From Thermodesulfobacteriota bacterium (GTDB lineage: Bacteria > Desulfobacterota > Syntrophorhabdia > Syntrophorhabdales > JANXAF01), in the NCBI GenBank assembly GCA_025062045.1, contig JANXAF010000004.1, positions 98,296-162,295 of the forward strand: a stretch of DNA of 64,000 nt, given 5' to 3'. The position numbers and the translations under genes are program-made. This document shows, one piece after another, positions 26,640 to 35,474 of the stretch. The stretch's first letter is position 1; each line of letters starts with the position of its first letter. The notes beneath the pieces are model-generated. The model was not told where the DNA came from and did no database searches. It saw nothing but the letters and a program-made list of their open reading frames with translations.

Positions 26640-28108
26640 GGCTCCTCCTCAAGATTAAATATCCTTTCAGCCTCCCTTATATACTCATCTAAAATGTTTT
26701 TTTTCAATTCTTTCTTTTCGATAAGCACAATCTCTACGTCTTTTCCAGTCTTTTCTTTGTAGGTAGCCACAAGTCCCGGAACGAAAGACGAATCCTCGGC
26801 GAAAATCTTTAAAGCCTCATCGAAAAAGATCGTTATTTTCCCCTCCTCTATCTCGACATCCTGTAAATCTAAAACCTTTCCAAGTAGTGCATCCTTCTCT
26901 TTGACCCATCCTATGAAATCTTCTTTTGTAACTCTGTCGTAAGATGTCCTTCGTTCCTCATTTTGTTTTCCTAGGGTTGATGCCTTTTCCTGTGGTGAAA
27001 GGAGCTTTTGAATCGTTCTTAGCTTGCCCAGATTATAAAGGTTTATGTAAAGGACCTCAAGGGCTATCTTTGGAAAACTTCCTTTTAAGAGATCCTCGTT
27101 GACCAAAAGGTAGTTAAGCATATTTTGGATTTCGTAATATTCGATTTTGGAAATAACACTTTGGATCCTTTGAAACTCATCATCAGAAACGTAGATAAAG
27201 TCCGGTTTTCCGTGATAAAGCTTAGTAAGTAGCATCTTTCTCAAAAGACCTACAAGACCTTTATAGATTTGGCTCGCCTCATACCCTTTCTTTAAGCCAT
27301 CGTCGATCATGGTGAGTCCAAAAAGGACATCCCCTTTTATCAACGAATCGACGAGCTCAAAAATGAAACGCTTCTCTACTATTCCCAAAAGCTCAATCAC
27401 TTCTTTTTCTTTGACCGATCCATTGCCATATGCTATCGCTTTGTCAAGGATAGACTCCGCATCCCGTAAACTACCGTCTGCCTCTTCACCTATGTAGTGA
27501 AGGGCACTTTCCTCGTAAGGAATCCCTTCTTGGTCACATATCTTTTTAAGCTTGGCTATTATTTCGCTCTCAAGGATTCTTCGAAAGTCGAACCTTTGAC
27601 ACCTAGACATAATAGTCTGAGGGATTTTTTGCGGTTCTGTAGTTGCAAGGATGAATATGTTATGGCCAGGTGGTTCCTCAAGCGTTTTTAAAAAAGCATC
27701 CTTGGCCTCTCCTGTAAGCATATGGGCTTCGTCCAAAATATAAACTTTGTACCTTGCGATAAGTGGGGCGTATTTGACCATTTCTCTGAGTTCCCGAATG
27801 TCGTCTATTCTTCTCGTTGAGGCCGCATCTATTTCATGTACGTCCACAAAGTTTCCGTTATTTATGGATACGCAAACTTCACACCGGTCACAGGGATCAG
27901 GGGTAGGTCCATCCAAGCAGTTCACTGCCTTTGCCAGGATCCTCGCAAGGGAAGTCTTTCCCACACCCCTAGGTCCTGTAAATAGATAGGCGTGGCCGAT
28001 CCTACCGAATTTTATAGAGTTTTTTATAGTTGTGACGATGTGAGGTTGGCCTATTATATCTTCGAATTTTTTGGGTCTCCATCTTCTTGCGATTACTGTG
28101 TAAGCCAT
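26636..28108 (-). CDS. dnaX: DNA polymerase III tau/gamma subunit DnaX
   Basis: The clamp-loader ATPase is 490 residues long. It has Walker A GPRGVGKT at 45-52, a zinc module with Cys64, 73, 76 and 79, Walker B ILDEAH and the SRC sensor (TIMSRCQRF). The C-terminal part is short for a full tau, with a charged linker near 370-400. No obvious slippery A-run for frameshifting to gamma is apparent, but I did not search exhaustively. The ATG lacks a ribosome site and lies directly downstream of the SRP RNA gene, so the mRNA probably comes from read-through of that gene. Confidence 0.93.
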   Translation of the reverse strand: MAYTVIARRWRPKKFEDIIGQPHIVTTIKNSIKFGRIGHAYLFTGPRGVGKTSLARILAKAVNCLDGPTPDPCDRCEVCVSINNGNFVDVHEIDAASTRRIDDIRELREMVKYAPLIARYKVYILDEAHMLTGEAKDAFLKTLEEPPGHNIFILATTEPQKIPQTIMSRCQRFDFRRILESEIIAKLKKICDQEGIPYEESALHYIGEEADGSLRDAESILDKAIAYGNGSVKEKEVIELLGIVEKRFIFELVDSLIKGDVLFGLTMIDDGLKKGYEASQIYKGLVGLLRKMLLTKLYHGKPDFIYVSDDEFQRIQSVISKIEYYEIQNMLNYLLVNEDLLKGSFPKIALEVLYINLYNLGKLRTIQKLLSPQEKASTLGKQNEERRTSYDRVTKEDFIGWVKEKDALLGKVLDLQDVEIEEGKITIFFDEALKIFAEDSSFVPGLVATYKEKTGKDVEIVLIEKKELKKNILDEYIREAERIFNLEEEP

Positions 28109-28119
28109 TTGGAACGTTA

Positions 28120-28220
28120 CGGGGCGCCAGGCTTACTGCGGCATACAGCTCGGTTACTACCGCTGCTTTCTTCCGAACCTCGCGGGGTTCATAACCTCGC
28201 TTATGCGCAGAGCCTGGCTA
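28120..28220 (-). ncRNA. ffs: Signal recognition particle RNA (small 4.5S type)
   Basis: On the minus strand, complementary ends GCCAGGC (28212-28218) and GCCTGGC (28126-28132) enclose a hairpin whose apical part contains GAGGTTCGGAAGAAAGCAGCGGTAG. That matches the SRP domain IV core (GGAAG tetraloop and the AGCAG asymmetric loop) bound by Ffh. The roughly 100-base length fits the Alu-less bacterial form. Location just upstream of dnaX is a common arrangement. The exact ends are approximate. Confidence 0.85.
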
Positions 28221-28277
28221 AAATTATCTTACCATAGATGACACAATTAAAGAAAATCTCTAGGATTGAGACCTTTC

Positions 28278-28307
28278 TTGACAGGTGTTTCGACGTTTCC
28301 GCATAAT
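28278..28307 (+). promoter_or_regulatory. Helicase gene promoter, predicted leaderless
   Basis: A perfect TTGACA and CATAAT are separated by 18 bases. The seventh base after the -10 box is 28314, one base before the ATG of the helicase gene. An upstream in-frame GTG at 28285 lies inside the promoter and cannot be the start. Confidence 0.6.
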
Positions 28308-28314
28308 TAATGGG

Positions 28315-30300
28315 ATGAAGAAATACATCCTTTACAAAGATACTTCTCCAAAAAAAATTTCGATAGACTATGAAAAAGATCTAAACGAAGAGCAGCTAAG
28401 GGTTGTCAACCATAAAGAAGGACCCGTTCTTGTTATCGCTGGTGCAGGAAGCGGAAAAACAAGGGTAGTTACCTATCGGGTGGCGCGACTTTTAGAAGAC
28501 GGTGTTCCTCCCCATAATATTTTGCTTTTAACCTTCACGAACAAAGCCGCGAGGGAGATGCTCCACAGGGTTGAACATCTCCTAAAGATAGACACTAGAT
28601 CAATTTGGGGTGGCACTTTTCATCACATAGGTAATATGATCCTTAGGATTCATTCGGACCTTTTGGGTTTGGATAAGGATTTTACAATTTTCGACAACGA
28701 GGACGCTAAAGATCTTATAGAGATAGTGCTCAAAGAGATGGGTCTTTCGGGAAAGGGGTACCCTTTTCCTAAGGGGACCGTCCTAAAAGAGATATTTAGT
28801 TACGCGATAAACACATTAAGTTCAATAGAGGAGGCTATTCTTGAAAGATACCCCTACCTCTACCACCTAAAGGACGAGATCGTAGAAGTTTATGAGAACT
28901 ATTCGAAAAAGAAGAAAAAGACTAAGGCTGTCGATTTCGATGATTTACTTTACCTATGGCATAAGATCCTAAAAGATCACGAGGACTTAAGAAAATATTA
29001 TGCAAAGAAATTCGCCTACATTCTCGTGGATGAATATCAGGACACGAATAAGATCCAGGCAGAGATAATAGACTTTATGGGCCTAATAAACAGGAATGTC
29101 ATGGTTGTTGGAGACGATGCTCAAAGCATCTATTCCTTCAGAGGGGCCAATTTCAGAAACATCTTTGATTTTCCAAAAAGATACGAGGACTGCACGGTCT
29201 ACAAACTGGAGACGAATTACAGAAGTACGCCAGAAATACTTAACTTCGCTAATGAATCAATCTCTCACAACCTAAGACAATTCAAAAAAGTCCTAAAAAG
29301 TGTTAAAAGGTCAGGTCTCATACCTGTTGTTACAGGACTGAAAGATGTTGTACAGCAGGCAGAATTTGTGGCGCAAAGGATACTCGAACTCAAAGACGAG
29401 GGGATACCGTTTAATGAGATTGCCGTTCTTTACAGAGCACATTACCATTCGATGGAGATCCAGATGGAGTTGACGAGGCGTGATATACCGTTTGAGGTAA
29501 GAAGTGGACTTAAGTTCTTTGAACAGGCCCACATAAAGGACGTAGTCTCGTTCCTTAGGGTTTGTGTAAACGAAAAAGATGAGATTTCGTGGAAAAGGCT
29601 TTTAAAGATATTCCCAAGAGTTGGTAAAAAAACGGCTGAACAAATCTTCGACTACATCTCCTCTTACGAAAGACCCGTTGACCTCTTCATAGAAAAAAGG
29701 ATAGGAGAGAAATTAAAGAAGATCCCAAAAGAAACGATAGAACTCTGGTCAGAACTATTTAGGGATCTTCGCGATCTCAAAAGTAAAGAGGCCCCTTCCG
29801 AGATGATAAATGCCGTTATACGAAAGATCTACGGAGAGTATTTGAAGTACAACTATCCAGACTACGAATCGAGACTAGACGATCTTGAACAGCTTTCAAA
29901 CTTTGCGAGTAAGTATTACTCGGTTGAGACTTTTCTCTCAGAACTCTCCCTCATGAGTGGACTACATGGTGAAGAATCCATATACCCCGGATCAGATGAG
30001 GAAAGGGTTATTCTTAGCACAATCCATCAAGCCAAAGGTCTCGAATGGAGGGTGGTATTCGTCGTTTGGTGTGTGGAGGGAAGGTTTCCGAATTCTAAGT
30101 CAATGGATGAGGAGGCTATAGAAGAGGAAAGGAGACTTTTTTACGTTGCCTGTACAAGGGCCATGGATGAACTTTACGTTTGCTATCCCATGACGTACTA
30201 TGAGAAGGCTATTGGATATGTGATATTAAGACCTTCCAGATTCATAACAGAACTCAATCCTTCTGTCTATGAAGAGTGGGATGTTTCTGAGAGTTTCTAA
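28315..30300 (+). CDS. UvrD/PcrA-type superfamily 1 DNA helicase
   Basis: The 661-residue 3'-5' helicase has all SF1A motifs in order: Q motif LNEEQLRVV, Walker A AGAGSGKTR, Ia TFTNKAAREM, II DEYQDTN, III GDDAQSIYSFRGA, IV NYRST, V STIHQAKGLEW and VI VACTRA. The start is set by the promoter geometry, because upstream codons fall within the -35/-10 region. At 661 residues it is shorter than UvrD or PcrA (about 720), mainly at the C-terminus. It may serve excision repair or replication restart. Confidence 0.9.
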   Translation: MKKYILYKDTSPKKISIDYEKDLNEEQLRVVNHKEGPVLVIAGAGSGKTRVVTYRVARLLEDGVPPHNILLLTFTNKAAREMLHRVEHLLKIDTRSIWGGTFHHIGNMILRIHSDLLGLDKDFTIFDNEDAKDLIEIVLKEMGLSGKGYPFPKGTVLKEIFSYAINTLSSIEEAILERYPYLYHLKDEIVEVYENYSKKKKKTKAVDFDDLLYLWHKILKDHEDLRKYYAKKFAYILVDEYQDTNKIQAEIIDFMGLINRNVMVVGDDAQSIYSFRGANFRNIFDFPKRYEDCTVYKLETNYRSTPEILNFANESISHNLRQFKKVLKSVKRSGLIPVVTGLKDVVQQAEFVAQRILELKDEGIPFNEIAVLYRAHYHSMEIQMELTRRDIPFEVRSGLKFFEQAHIKDVVSFLRVCVNEKDEISWKRLLKIFPRVGKKTAEQIFDYISSYERPVDLFIEKRIGEKLKKIPKETIELWSELFRDLRDLKSKEAPSEMINAVIRKIYGEYLKYNYPDYESRLDDLEQLSNFASKYYSVETFLSELSLMSGLHGEESIYPGSDEERVILSTIHQAKGLEWRVVFVVWCVEGRFPNSKSMDEEAIEEERRLFYVACTRAMDELYVCYPMTYYEKAIGYVILRPSRFITELNPSVYEEWDVSESF

Positions 30301-32828
30301 GTTTTGGCCTCTGCCCAATTCTTTCCAAAGCCTATAGACACCTTCAAAGGAACATCCAAAGTCGCAACGTTTTCCATTTCCTCACGAACAAGCCTTTCCA
30401 TAATCTCCTTCTCATCCTCTTTCACTTCAAAGAGAAGTTCGTCGTGGATTTGTAGTATCAGACGAGAGCCAAGACCTAGTTCCTTCTTTCTGCTGTGGAT
30501 ATTTACCATGGCCATTTTTATTAGGTCGGCTGCTGTTCCCTGTATAGGCGTATTCATAGCGAGTCTTACGCCAAGTTGTTTTATTTTTTGGTCAGGATTA
30601 TAAAGCTCGGGGATGTAACGAATCCTTCCATAATAGGTTCTAACATACCCCGTCCTTTCTGCCTCTTTAATAACCATGTCCATGTATTCTTTTACCTGGC
30701 GGTGCATTCTAAAGAAGTCATCTATATATCTTTGGGCTTCACTTTGCAAGATGCCCAATTCTTTTGAAAGACCGTATGCGCTTATGCCGTAAATTATTCC
30801 GAAGTTAACCGTCTTGGCAATTCTTCTCATCTCTGGTGTCACTTCTTCCTCTTTTACTTTGAAGAACTCTCGAGCCACGTTTGTGTGTATATCTTCTCCG
30901 TTTTTAAACGCGCGAATGAGAGTCTCATCGTGTGAAAGATGAGCCAAAACCCTAAGTTCTATCTGGGAATAGTCCGCAGACATAATAAAGAAGCCCTCTT
31001 CAGCGATAAATGCTTCCCTTATCTTTTTCCCTTCTTCTCCTCTTATCGGTATGTTCTGAAGGTTCGGATTACTTGTGCTTATTCGACCTGTCGCAACGTT
31101 TGTCTGGTTAAAGGATGCGTGGATCCTTTGGGTTTTTGGATGGATCCAGAGAGGAAGCACATCTATGTATGTGTTTTTTAGCTTACTTAGCGTTCTATAC
31201 TCTAAAAGGTTCGGAATTATAGGATGTACGTCTATGAGTTCTTCAAGCACATCCATATCTGTGGAATAGCCTTTCTTCGTTTTCTTTAAGGGACGGAGAT
31301 TAAGCTTTCCAAAAAGCACATTCGATAGCTGTTTATGCGAGTTGATATTAAATTCCTCGCCCGCAAGCTCGTAAATTCTTTGAGCTATCTCTTTCAACTT
31401 AAAATCCATTTCAGAAGAGAATTTGAGAAGTTTTTCCCTATCCACCTTAACGCCAGTCTTTTCCATCTCCGACAAGACCTCAACGAGCGGCATCTCCACA
31501 TGGTAAAAGAGGAACTCGAGATTAAGCTCTGCCATCTTTCGAGCCAGAAGATCTTTTACATCGAAGAGACCTTTTGCTAGCTGAAAGAATTTATGCTTCT
31601 CCACCTTGCTCGGTATATTCAGGTCCAAATGTTCCTCAAGAATCGTTTCAATGCTTAGGTCCCTTTTTAGCGGATCTATAAGGTAAGCGGAAATGGCTAT
31701 GTCGAAGGCTTTTTTTGAATCTATATCTATTTCCGAAAGCAAAAAATCCTTCATGTTATAGAGAATTACCTCTTTTGCCTTTCCAACGATCTTTAAGACA
31801 TCGTCTTTTTTTTCTGAGTAACTCACATTTTTTCCGTCATAGACGGCAAAAGCTTTAAATTCGGGAAAGGGAGATGAGGGTCCCCTTTCAAATTTGACAA
31901 AAAGCCCAAAGGACTCTCCCTGTAGGATATCAAGTTCGACCTCGTCTATTAATTCTGGCTCTTTTTCTTCGAGTTCTATTTCCCTGTATAAGGATGTGAA
32001 TTCAAGCTCTCTAAAGAGAGCTTTTAGCCTTTTTTTGTCAGGTGTTACCGTATAGTTTAACGAAAGATCGGGTATGGGGACATCACTTCTTATCTCTAAA
32101 AGCCTTTTGCTTAAGAAAGCCAAATCCTTCCCTTCTTCAAGTTTTTTTCTTAATGAATCTTTTTTTACCTCATCTATCCTTTCGTAAAGGTTCTCAAGAT
32201 TACCGAACTCCTGTATCAGTAACTTTGCGGTTTTCTCTCCAATTCCTGGTACCCCTGGAATATTATCGGAAGTATCGCCAGAAAGTGCCAGAAGATCACA
32301 TATGGAAGAGGGAGGTACCCCAAACTTCTCCCTCACTTCCTTTTCCCCGTATATAATCTCTTTCATAGTGTCGTAGACGAAGACATTTTTTTGCACAAAC
32401 TGCATAAGATCCTTGTCACCGGTCACAATGTAAATTTCGAAGTCCTTGTCTTTTAACCTTTCCACTATCGTCCCTATTATGTCATCGGCTTCATAACCTT
32501 CGACCTCAATCATTTTTATACCTAAAGCCTCAATAATCGACTTTACATATGGGATCTGAACGGAAAGATTATCTGGCATAGGCCTTCTTTGAGCCTTGTA
32601 CTCTTTCGATATCTTGTGCCTGAATGATGGTACCTTAGAATCGAAGACTACGAATAGAAGATCCGGCTTCTGTTCTTTTAAAAGTTTAAGGATCATGTTA
32701 GTCATGGCGTATGTGGCGTTTGTAGGGACGCCCCTTGATGTTGCAAGGAAAGGGGTGGCGTAGTAAGCCCTGTAGAGAAAGGAGTTCCCATCAACAAGGA
32801 AAAGTTTTCTCAAATCTTTAAAGCTCAT
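30297..32828 (-). CDS. polA: DNA polymerase I with inactive proofreading domain
   Basis: The 843-residue protein has a 5'-3' flap exonuclease (about 1-290, LVDGNSFLYRAYYA, SGDTSDNIPGVPGIG), a degenerate 3'-5' exonuclease region and a family A polymerase (about 420-843, motif A DYSQIELR, motif B RRIAKTVNFGIIYG, motif C QIHDELLFEV). In the middle domain the exo I acidic pair is replaced (LFVKFER), and the exo II/III motifs are not recognisable. The enzyme should therefore lack proofreading, as in Thermus and Geobacillus homologues. It overlaps the Ahb-like gene by four bases. Confidence 0.94.
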   Translation of the reverse strand: MSFKDLRKLFLVDGNSFLYRAYYATPFLATSRGVPTNATYAMTNMILKLLKEQKPDLLFVVFDSKVPSFRHKISKEYKAQRRPMPDNLSVQIPYVKSIIEALGIKMIEVEGYEADDIIGTIVERLKDKDFEIYIVTGDKDLMQFVQKNVFVYDTMKEIIYGEKEVREKFGVPPSSICDLLALSGDTSDNIPGVPGIGEKTAKLLIQEFGNLENLYERIDEVKKDSLRKKLEEGKDLAFLSKRLLEIRSDVPIPDLSLNYTVTPDKKRLKALFRELEFTSLYREIELEEKEPELIDEVELDILQGESFGLFVKFERGPSSPFPEFKAFAVYDGKNVSYSEKKDDVLKIVGKAKEVILYNMKDFLLSEIDIDSKKAFDIAISAYLIDPLKRDLSIETILEEHLDLNIPSKVEKHKFFQLAKGLFDVKDLLARKMAELNLEFLFYHVEMPLVEVLSEMEKTGVKVDREKLLKFSSEMDFKLKEIAQRIYELAGEEFNINSHKQLSNVLFGKLNLRPLKKTKKGYSTDMDVLEELIDVHPIIPNLLEYRTLSKLKNTYIDVLPLWIHPKTQRIHASFNQTNVATGRISTSNPNLQNIPIRGEEGKKIREAFIAEEGFFIMSADYSQIELRVLAHLSHDETLIRAFKNGEDIHTNVAREFFKVKEEEVTPEMRRIAKTVNFGIIYGISAYGLSKELGILQSEAQRYIDDFFRMHRQVKEYMDMVIKEAERTGYVRTYYGRIRYIPELYNPDQKIKQLGVRLAMNTPIQGTAADLIKMAMVNIHSRKKELGLGSRLILQIHDELLFEVKEDEKEIMERLVREEMENVATLDVPLKVSIGFGKNWAEAKT

Positions 32829-33283
32829 AATGGAAATACAGTTTTTATTTTGAAGACCCTCTTTTCAGGAAAGCGGTAAATTTTTATATTGAACCTTTTT
32901 TCGATATCTTCGAGGAATCTCTCTATCTCTTCTAAACTTTCCCCACTTATAGTAAACCAGAGGTTTGGGTTTCCATCCCTTTCGTAATTGTGGGTCACTC
33001 CTCTGTGCTTATTTATCTCGTTTGCGACCTCTTCAAGCCGACTATCTTCCACGTAGGCCCCGCAAAGAAAGCTTTTAAGTTTTAGGTTTTTTCTTTCAAG
33101 GACAGGACCTATCCGCCGTATAAAGCCCTTCTCTTTGAGATTTTTCACCCTGAGATAGGCCTCGTCCTCTGTTAAACCGAGCCTCTTTCCTATCTCTAAA
33201 AAAGGCCTCTCTTCGAGGGGAAACTCCTCTTGAATGAGGTTTAATAGATCCTTGTCAATCTGATCTAAATCTTCCTTTCCCAC
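32825..33283 (-). CDS. AsnC/Lrp-fold siroheme decarboxylase-like protein (Ahb/NirD family)
   Basis: The 152-residue protein has an AsnC-type winged helix (DQIDKDLLNLIQEEFPLEERPF, IGKRLGLTEDEAYLRV) and a RAM-like domain with the Ahb/NirD hallmarks RRIGPVLERK, VTHNYERDG and NLWFTI. AhbA and AhbB together decarboxylate siroheme to didecarboxysiroheme in the alternative heme pathway of sulfate reducers and archaea. Only one of the two subunits is present here. The start is GTG. A regulatory role, as in other Lrp proteins, cannot be excluded. Confidence 0.8.
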   Translation of the reverse strand: MGKEDLDQIDKDLLNLIQEEFPLEERPFLEIGKRLGLTEDEAYLRVKNLKEKGFIRRIGPVLERKNLKLKSFLCGAYVEDSRLEEVANEINKHRGVTHNYERDGNPNLWFTISGESLEEIERFLEDIEKRFNIKIYRFPEKRVFKIKTVFPL

Positions 33284-33294
33284 CTTTTTCGCAA

Positions 33295-33471
33295 TTACTT
33301 AAAGCAGCCGAGCTGGCAGCTGATTATCTTTATTTTGAGTTCGTTGAGTATCTCGCCTACCTTTATAGGAGGCACCTTTTCCTCATCTGCTATTTCTAAA
33401 GCCTTCTTGCAGGTTATTCTTCCGTCTTCCTGATGTTCCATCAGCTTCTTTTTCACTTTGTCCAGATCCAT
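33295..33471 (-). CDS. Conserved small protein with C-terminal Cys pair
   Basis: The 58-residue protein starts at the ATG at 33471, seven bases after a strong GGAGGGG. It has a helical middle (CKKALEIADEEKVPPIKVGEILNEL) shaped like a small helix-turn-helix or winged-helix fold, and ends with CQLGCFK, which could bind a metal or Fe-S cluster together with Cys21. I recognise it only as a type of small protein seen in anaerobes; the function is unknown. It lies 11 bases upstream of the Ahb-like gene and polA, probably in one transcript. Confidence 0.7.
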   Translation of the reverse strand: MDLDKVKKKLMEHQEDGRITCKKALEIADEEKVPPIKVGEILNELKIKIISCQLGCFK

Positions 33472-33572
33472 ATTTACCCCTCCCAATCTTAAATTGTACA
33501 TCAGCAAATATAGACTCATCAAGCCTCGGCAACGCAAAGAGGATCAAAAAGACAAGTTTTATAAATCTTTCC

Positions 33573-33601
33573 TTGAAAAATCGACTGTAAAGATCTATTA
33601 T
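33573..33601 (+). promoter_or_regulatory. Promoter of the coiled-coil protein gene
   Basis: TTGAAA and TATTAT are 17 bases apart. The predicted start near 33608 leaves a 13-base leader consisting mostly of the GGAGGTG ribosome site. Confidence 0.5.
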
Positions 33602-33620
33602 ACTTGCCGGAGGTGCAAAT

Positions 33621-33965
33621 ATGCCAATAGTAGATGAACTAAAGAAAAGAACCGAAGAGAGTTTGAAAACCTTAAAAGAGGTTGCAGAGGACATAGCCCA
33701 GAACTTGGAGATCAAAGCAAAGATAACGAAAAAGAAATATCTGGACATTGGAAGACTCAAAAAATCGATAAGCGATTTTTATTCCGAGATAGGTGAATAC
33801 GTATATGACCAGTACTTGTCGGGAAAGCCCATAGATATGGAGACGCCATTTATAAGGGAGAGGGTGGAAGAGATAAATAGAATGAAAAAGAGGATAAAGG
33901 ATATCGAAGAAGAGATAGAGGAGCTAAGAAGGATTCACAAGGAAGGGAAAAGAGAGACCCTTTAA
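33621..33965 (+). CDS. Small coiled-coil protein of unknown function
   Basis: The 114-residue protein is almost wholly helical and charged. One heptad-rich segment spans about 5-60 and a second about 78-110 (MKKRIKDIEEEIEELRR). Between them is a short conserved-looking patch (SEIGEYVYDQYLSGKP). There is no signal peptide, membrane segment or Cys. A GGAGGTG precedes the ATG. It is a single-gene unit whose stop overlaps that of the convergent asd gene by four bases. I do not recognise the family. Confidence 0.75.
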   Translation: MPIVDELKKRTEESLKTLKEVAEDIAQNLEIKAKITKKKYLDIGRLKKSISDFYSEIGEYVYDQYLSGKPIDMETPFIRERVEEINRMKKRIKDIEEEIEELRRIHKEGKRETL

Positions 33966-34978
33966 AGATATTTCTGGATCAAGATTTCAGCAATCTGAAC
34001 CGCGTTAAGGGCTGCCCCTTTTCTCAAATTGTCGGCGACAATCCACATGTTAAGTCCGTGTTCGACAGTGTCATCCCTCCTTATCCTCCCCACAAAGACT
34101 TCATCCTTACCAGCCGCATTTATTGCCAAGGGATACAGGTTCTTTGAAGGGTTGTCTACTACTTTAACACCGGGAGCCTTTCTTAAAATACTTCTTGCTT
34201 TTTCTGGTGTTATCTTCCTTTCGAACTCTACATTCACAGATTCGGAATGCCCATAAAAAACAGGAACCCTAACAGTTGTTGCGGTAACCTTTATAGAGTA
34301 GTCCTCCATTATCTTTTTCGTCTCGTTAACCATCTTCATCTCTTCCTTTGTATAGCCGTTTTCAAGGAAAACGTCTATGTGGGGAAGGCAGTTAAAGGCG
34401 ATCTGGTGCGGATAGACCTTTTTTTCAACCTTCCTATTCGCAAAAAGGGCTCTCACCTGCTCTTCTAGTTCGAATATGGCTTTTTTCCCTGTTCCAGAAA
34501 CTGATTGATAAGTTGAAACGACTATCCTTTTTATCTTTGCATAGTCGTGCAACGGTTTAAGTACGACAACCATCTGAATTGTGGAACAGTTTGGATTTGC
34601 GATTATGTTTCTTTTTTTGTAGTCAGCTATAGCATGGGCATTTACCTCGGGAACCACAAGAGGAACGTCAGGCTCCATTCTAAACGCACTTGTATTGTCT
34701 ATAACGCAAGCACCGGCATCAGCAGCTATTGGAGCGTACTTTAAACTTACAGCCCCACCGGCTGAAAAAAGGGCGATATCCACATCCCTAAATGAGTCCT
34801 CCTTTAGGACATCGACCGGGATCTCCTCACCTTTATATTCTAGGGACTTTCCCAAACTTCTTTCAGATGCCAGAAGTTTTAAATTTTTCACAGGAAACCT
34901 TCTCTCCTCCAAAATCTTTACCATCTCGTTACCAACGGCACCTGTGGCCCCAACTATTGCAACGTTGTACTCTTTCAT
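33962..34978 (-). CDS. asd: Aspartate-semialdehyde dehydrogenase
   Basis: Asd reduces aspartyl phosphate to the semialdehyde for Lys, Thr, Met and diaminopimelate synthesis. The 338-residue protein shows VGATGAVGNEMVKILEERRFP (NADP fold), the active-site Cys in NPNCSTIQMV, SVSGTGKKA and the C-terminal catalytic-region motif FVGRIRRD. It lies two bases after leuD at the end of the lpxK-leuA-leuC-leuD-asd operon. Sharing an operon with leucine genes is common in Desulfobacterota. Confidence 0.95.
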   Translation of the reverse strand: MKEYNVAIVGATGAVGNEMVKILEERRFPVKNLKLLASERSLGKSLEYKGEEIPVDVLKEDSFRDVDIALFSAGGAVSLKYAPIAADAGACVIDNTSAFRMEPDVPLVVPEVNAHAIADYKKRNIIANPNCSTIQMVVVLKPLHDYAKIKRIVVSTYQSVSGTGKKAIFELEEQVRALFANRKVEKKVYPHQIAFNCLPHIDVFLENGYTKEEMKMVNETKKIMEDYSIKVTATTVRVPVFYGHSESVNVEFERKITPEKARSILRKAPGVKVVDNPSKNLYPLAINAAGKDEVFVGRIRRDDTVEHGLNMWIVADNLRKGAALNAVQIAEILIQKYL

Positions 34979-34979
34979 C

Positions 34980-35474
34980 TCATCCTCCTTCTATTCCCAA
35001 TCTCTTTTTTAAATAGTTGAGGAGCCCGCCAGATTCAATAAGTTCGATCATAAATGGCGGAATAGGTTTTGTCCTAAATTCCCTATCCTTCGTGACTATG
35101 AGACCCTCTTTTACATCCACAGCTATTTCATCTCCTTCCTTCACGTACTCGTAAAGATCCGATTCCAAAAGGAGAAGACCCTTGTTGAAGGCATTTCTAT
35201 AAAAAATCCTCGCAAAGCTTTTGGCTATCACAAGGGGTACCCCTAGACCTAGGATTGCAATAGGAGCATGTTCCCTTGAGGAACCGCACCCAAAATTAGA
35301 ACCTGCTACAATTATGTCACCCCTTTTTACTTTTTTTGCAAAATCAGGATCTATGGGCTCCATGCAATGAGTGGCGAGTAAGGTCGGATCCGTGTACACA
35401 AGGTAACGGGCGGGAATTATCACATCGGTGTCTATGTTATCCCCGAATTTGAAAACCCTTCCTTTGAACTTCAT
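34980..35474 (-). CDS. leuD: 3-isopropylmalate dehydratase small subunit
   Basis: The 164-residue swivel domain of the aconitase-family isomerase starts [25 protein letters not shown] and has [12 protein letters not shown], which is the substrate-specificity and catalytic serine loop. Its ATG overlaps the leuC stop. The short form fits the LeuC/LeuD pair of archaea and anaerobes. Confidence 0.95.
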   Translation of the reverse strand: MKFKGRVFKFGDNIDTDVIIPARYLVYTDPTLLATHCMEPIDPDFAKKVKRGDIIVAGSNFGCGSSREHAPIAILGLGVPLVIAKSFARIFYRNAFNKGLLLLESDLYEYVKEGDEIAVDVKEGLIVTKDREFRTKPIPPFMIELIESGGLLNYLKKRLGIEGG

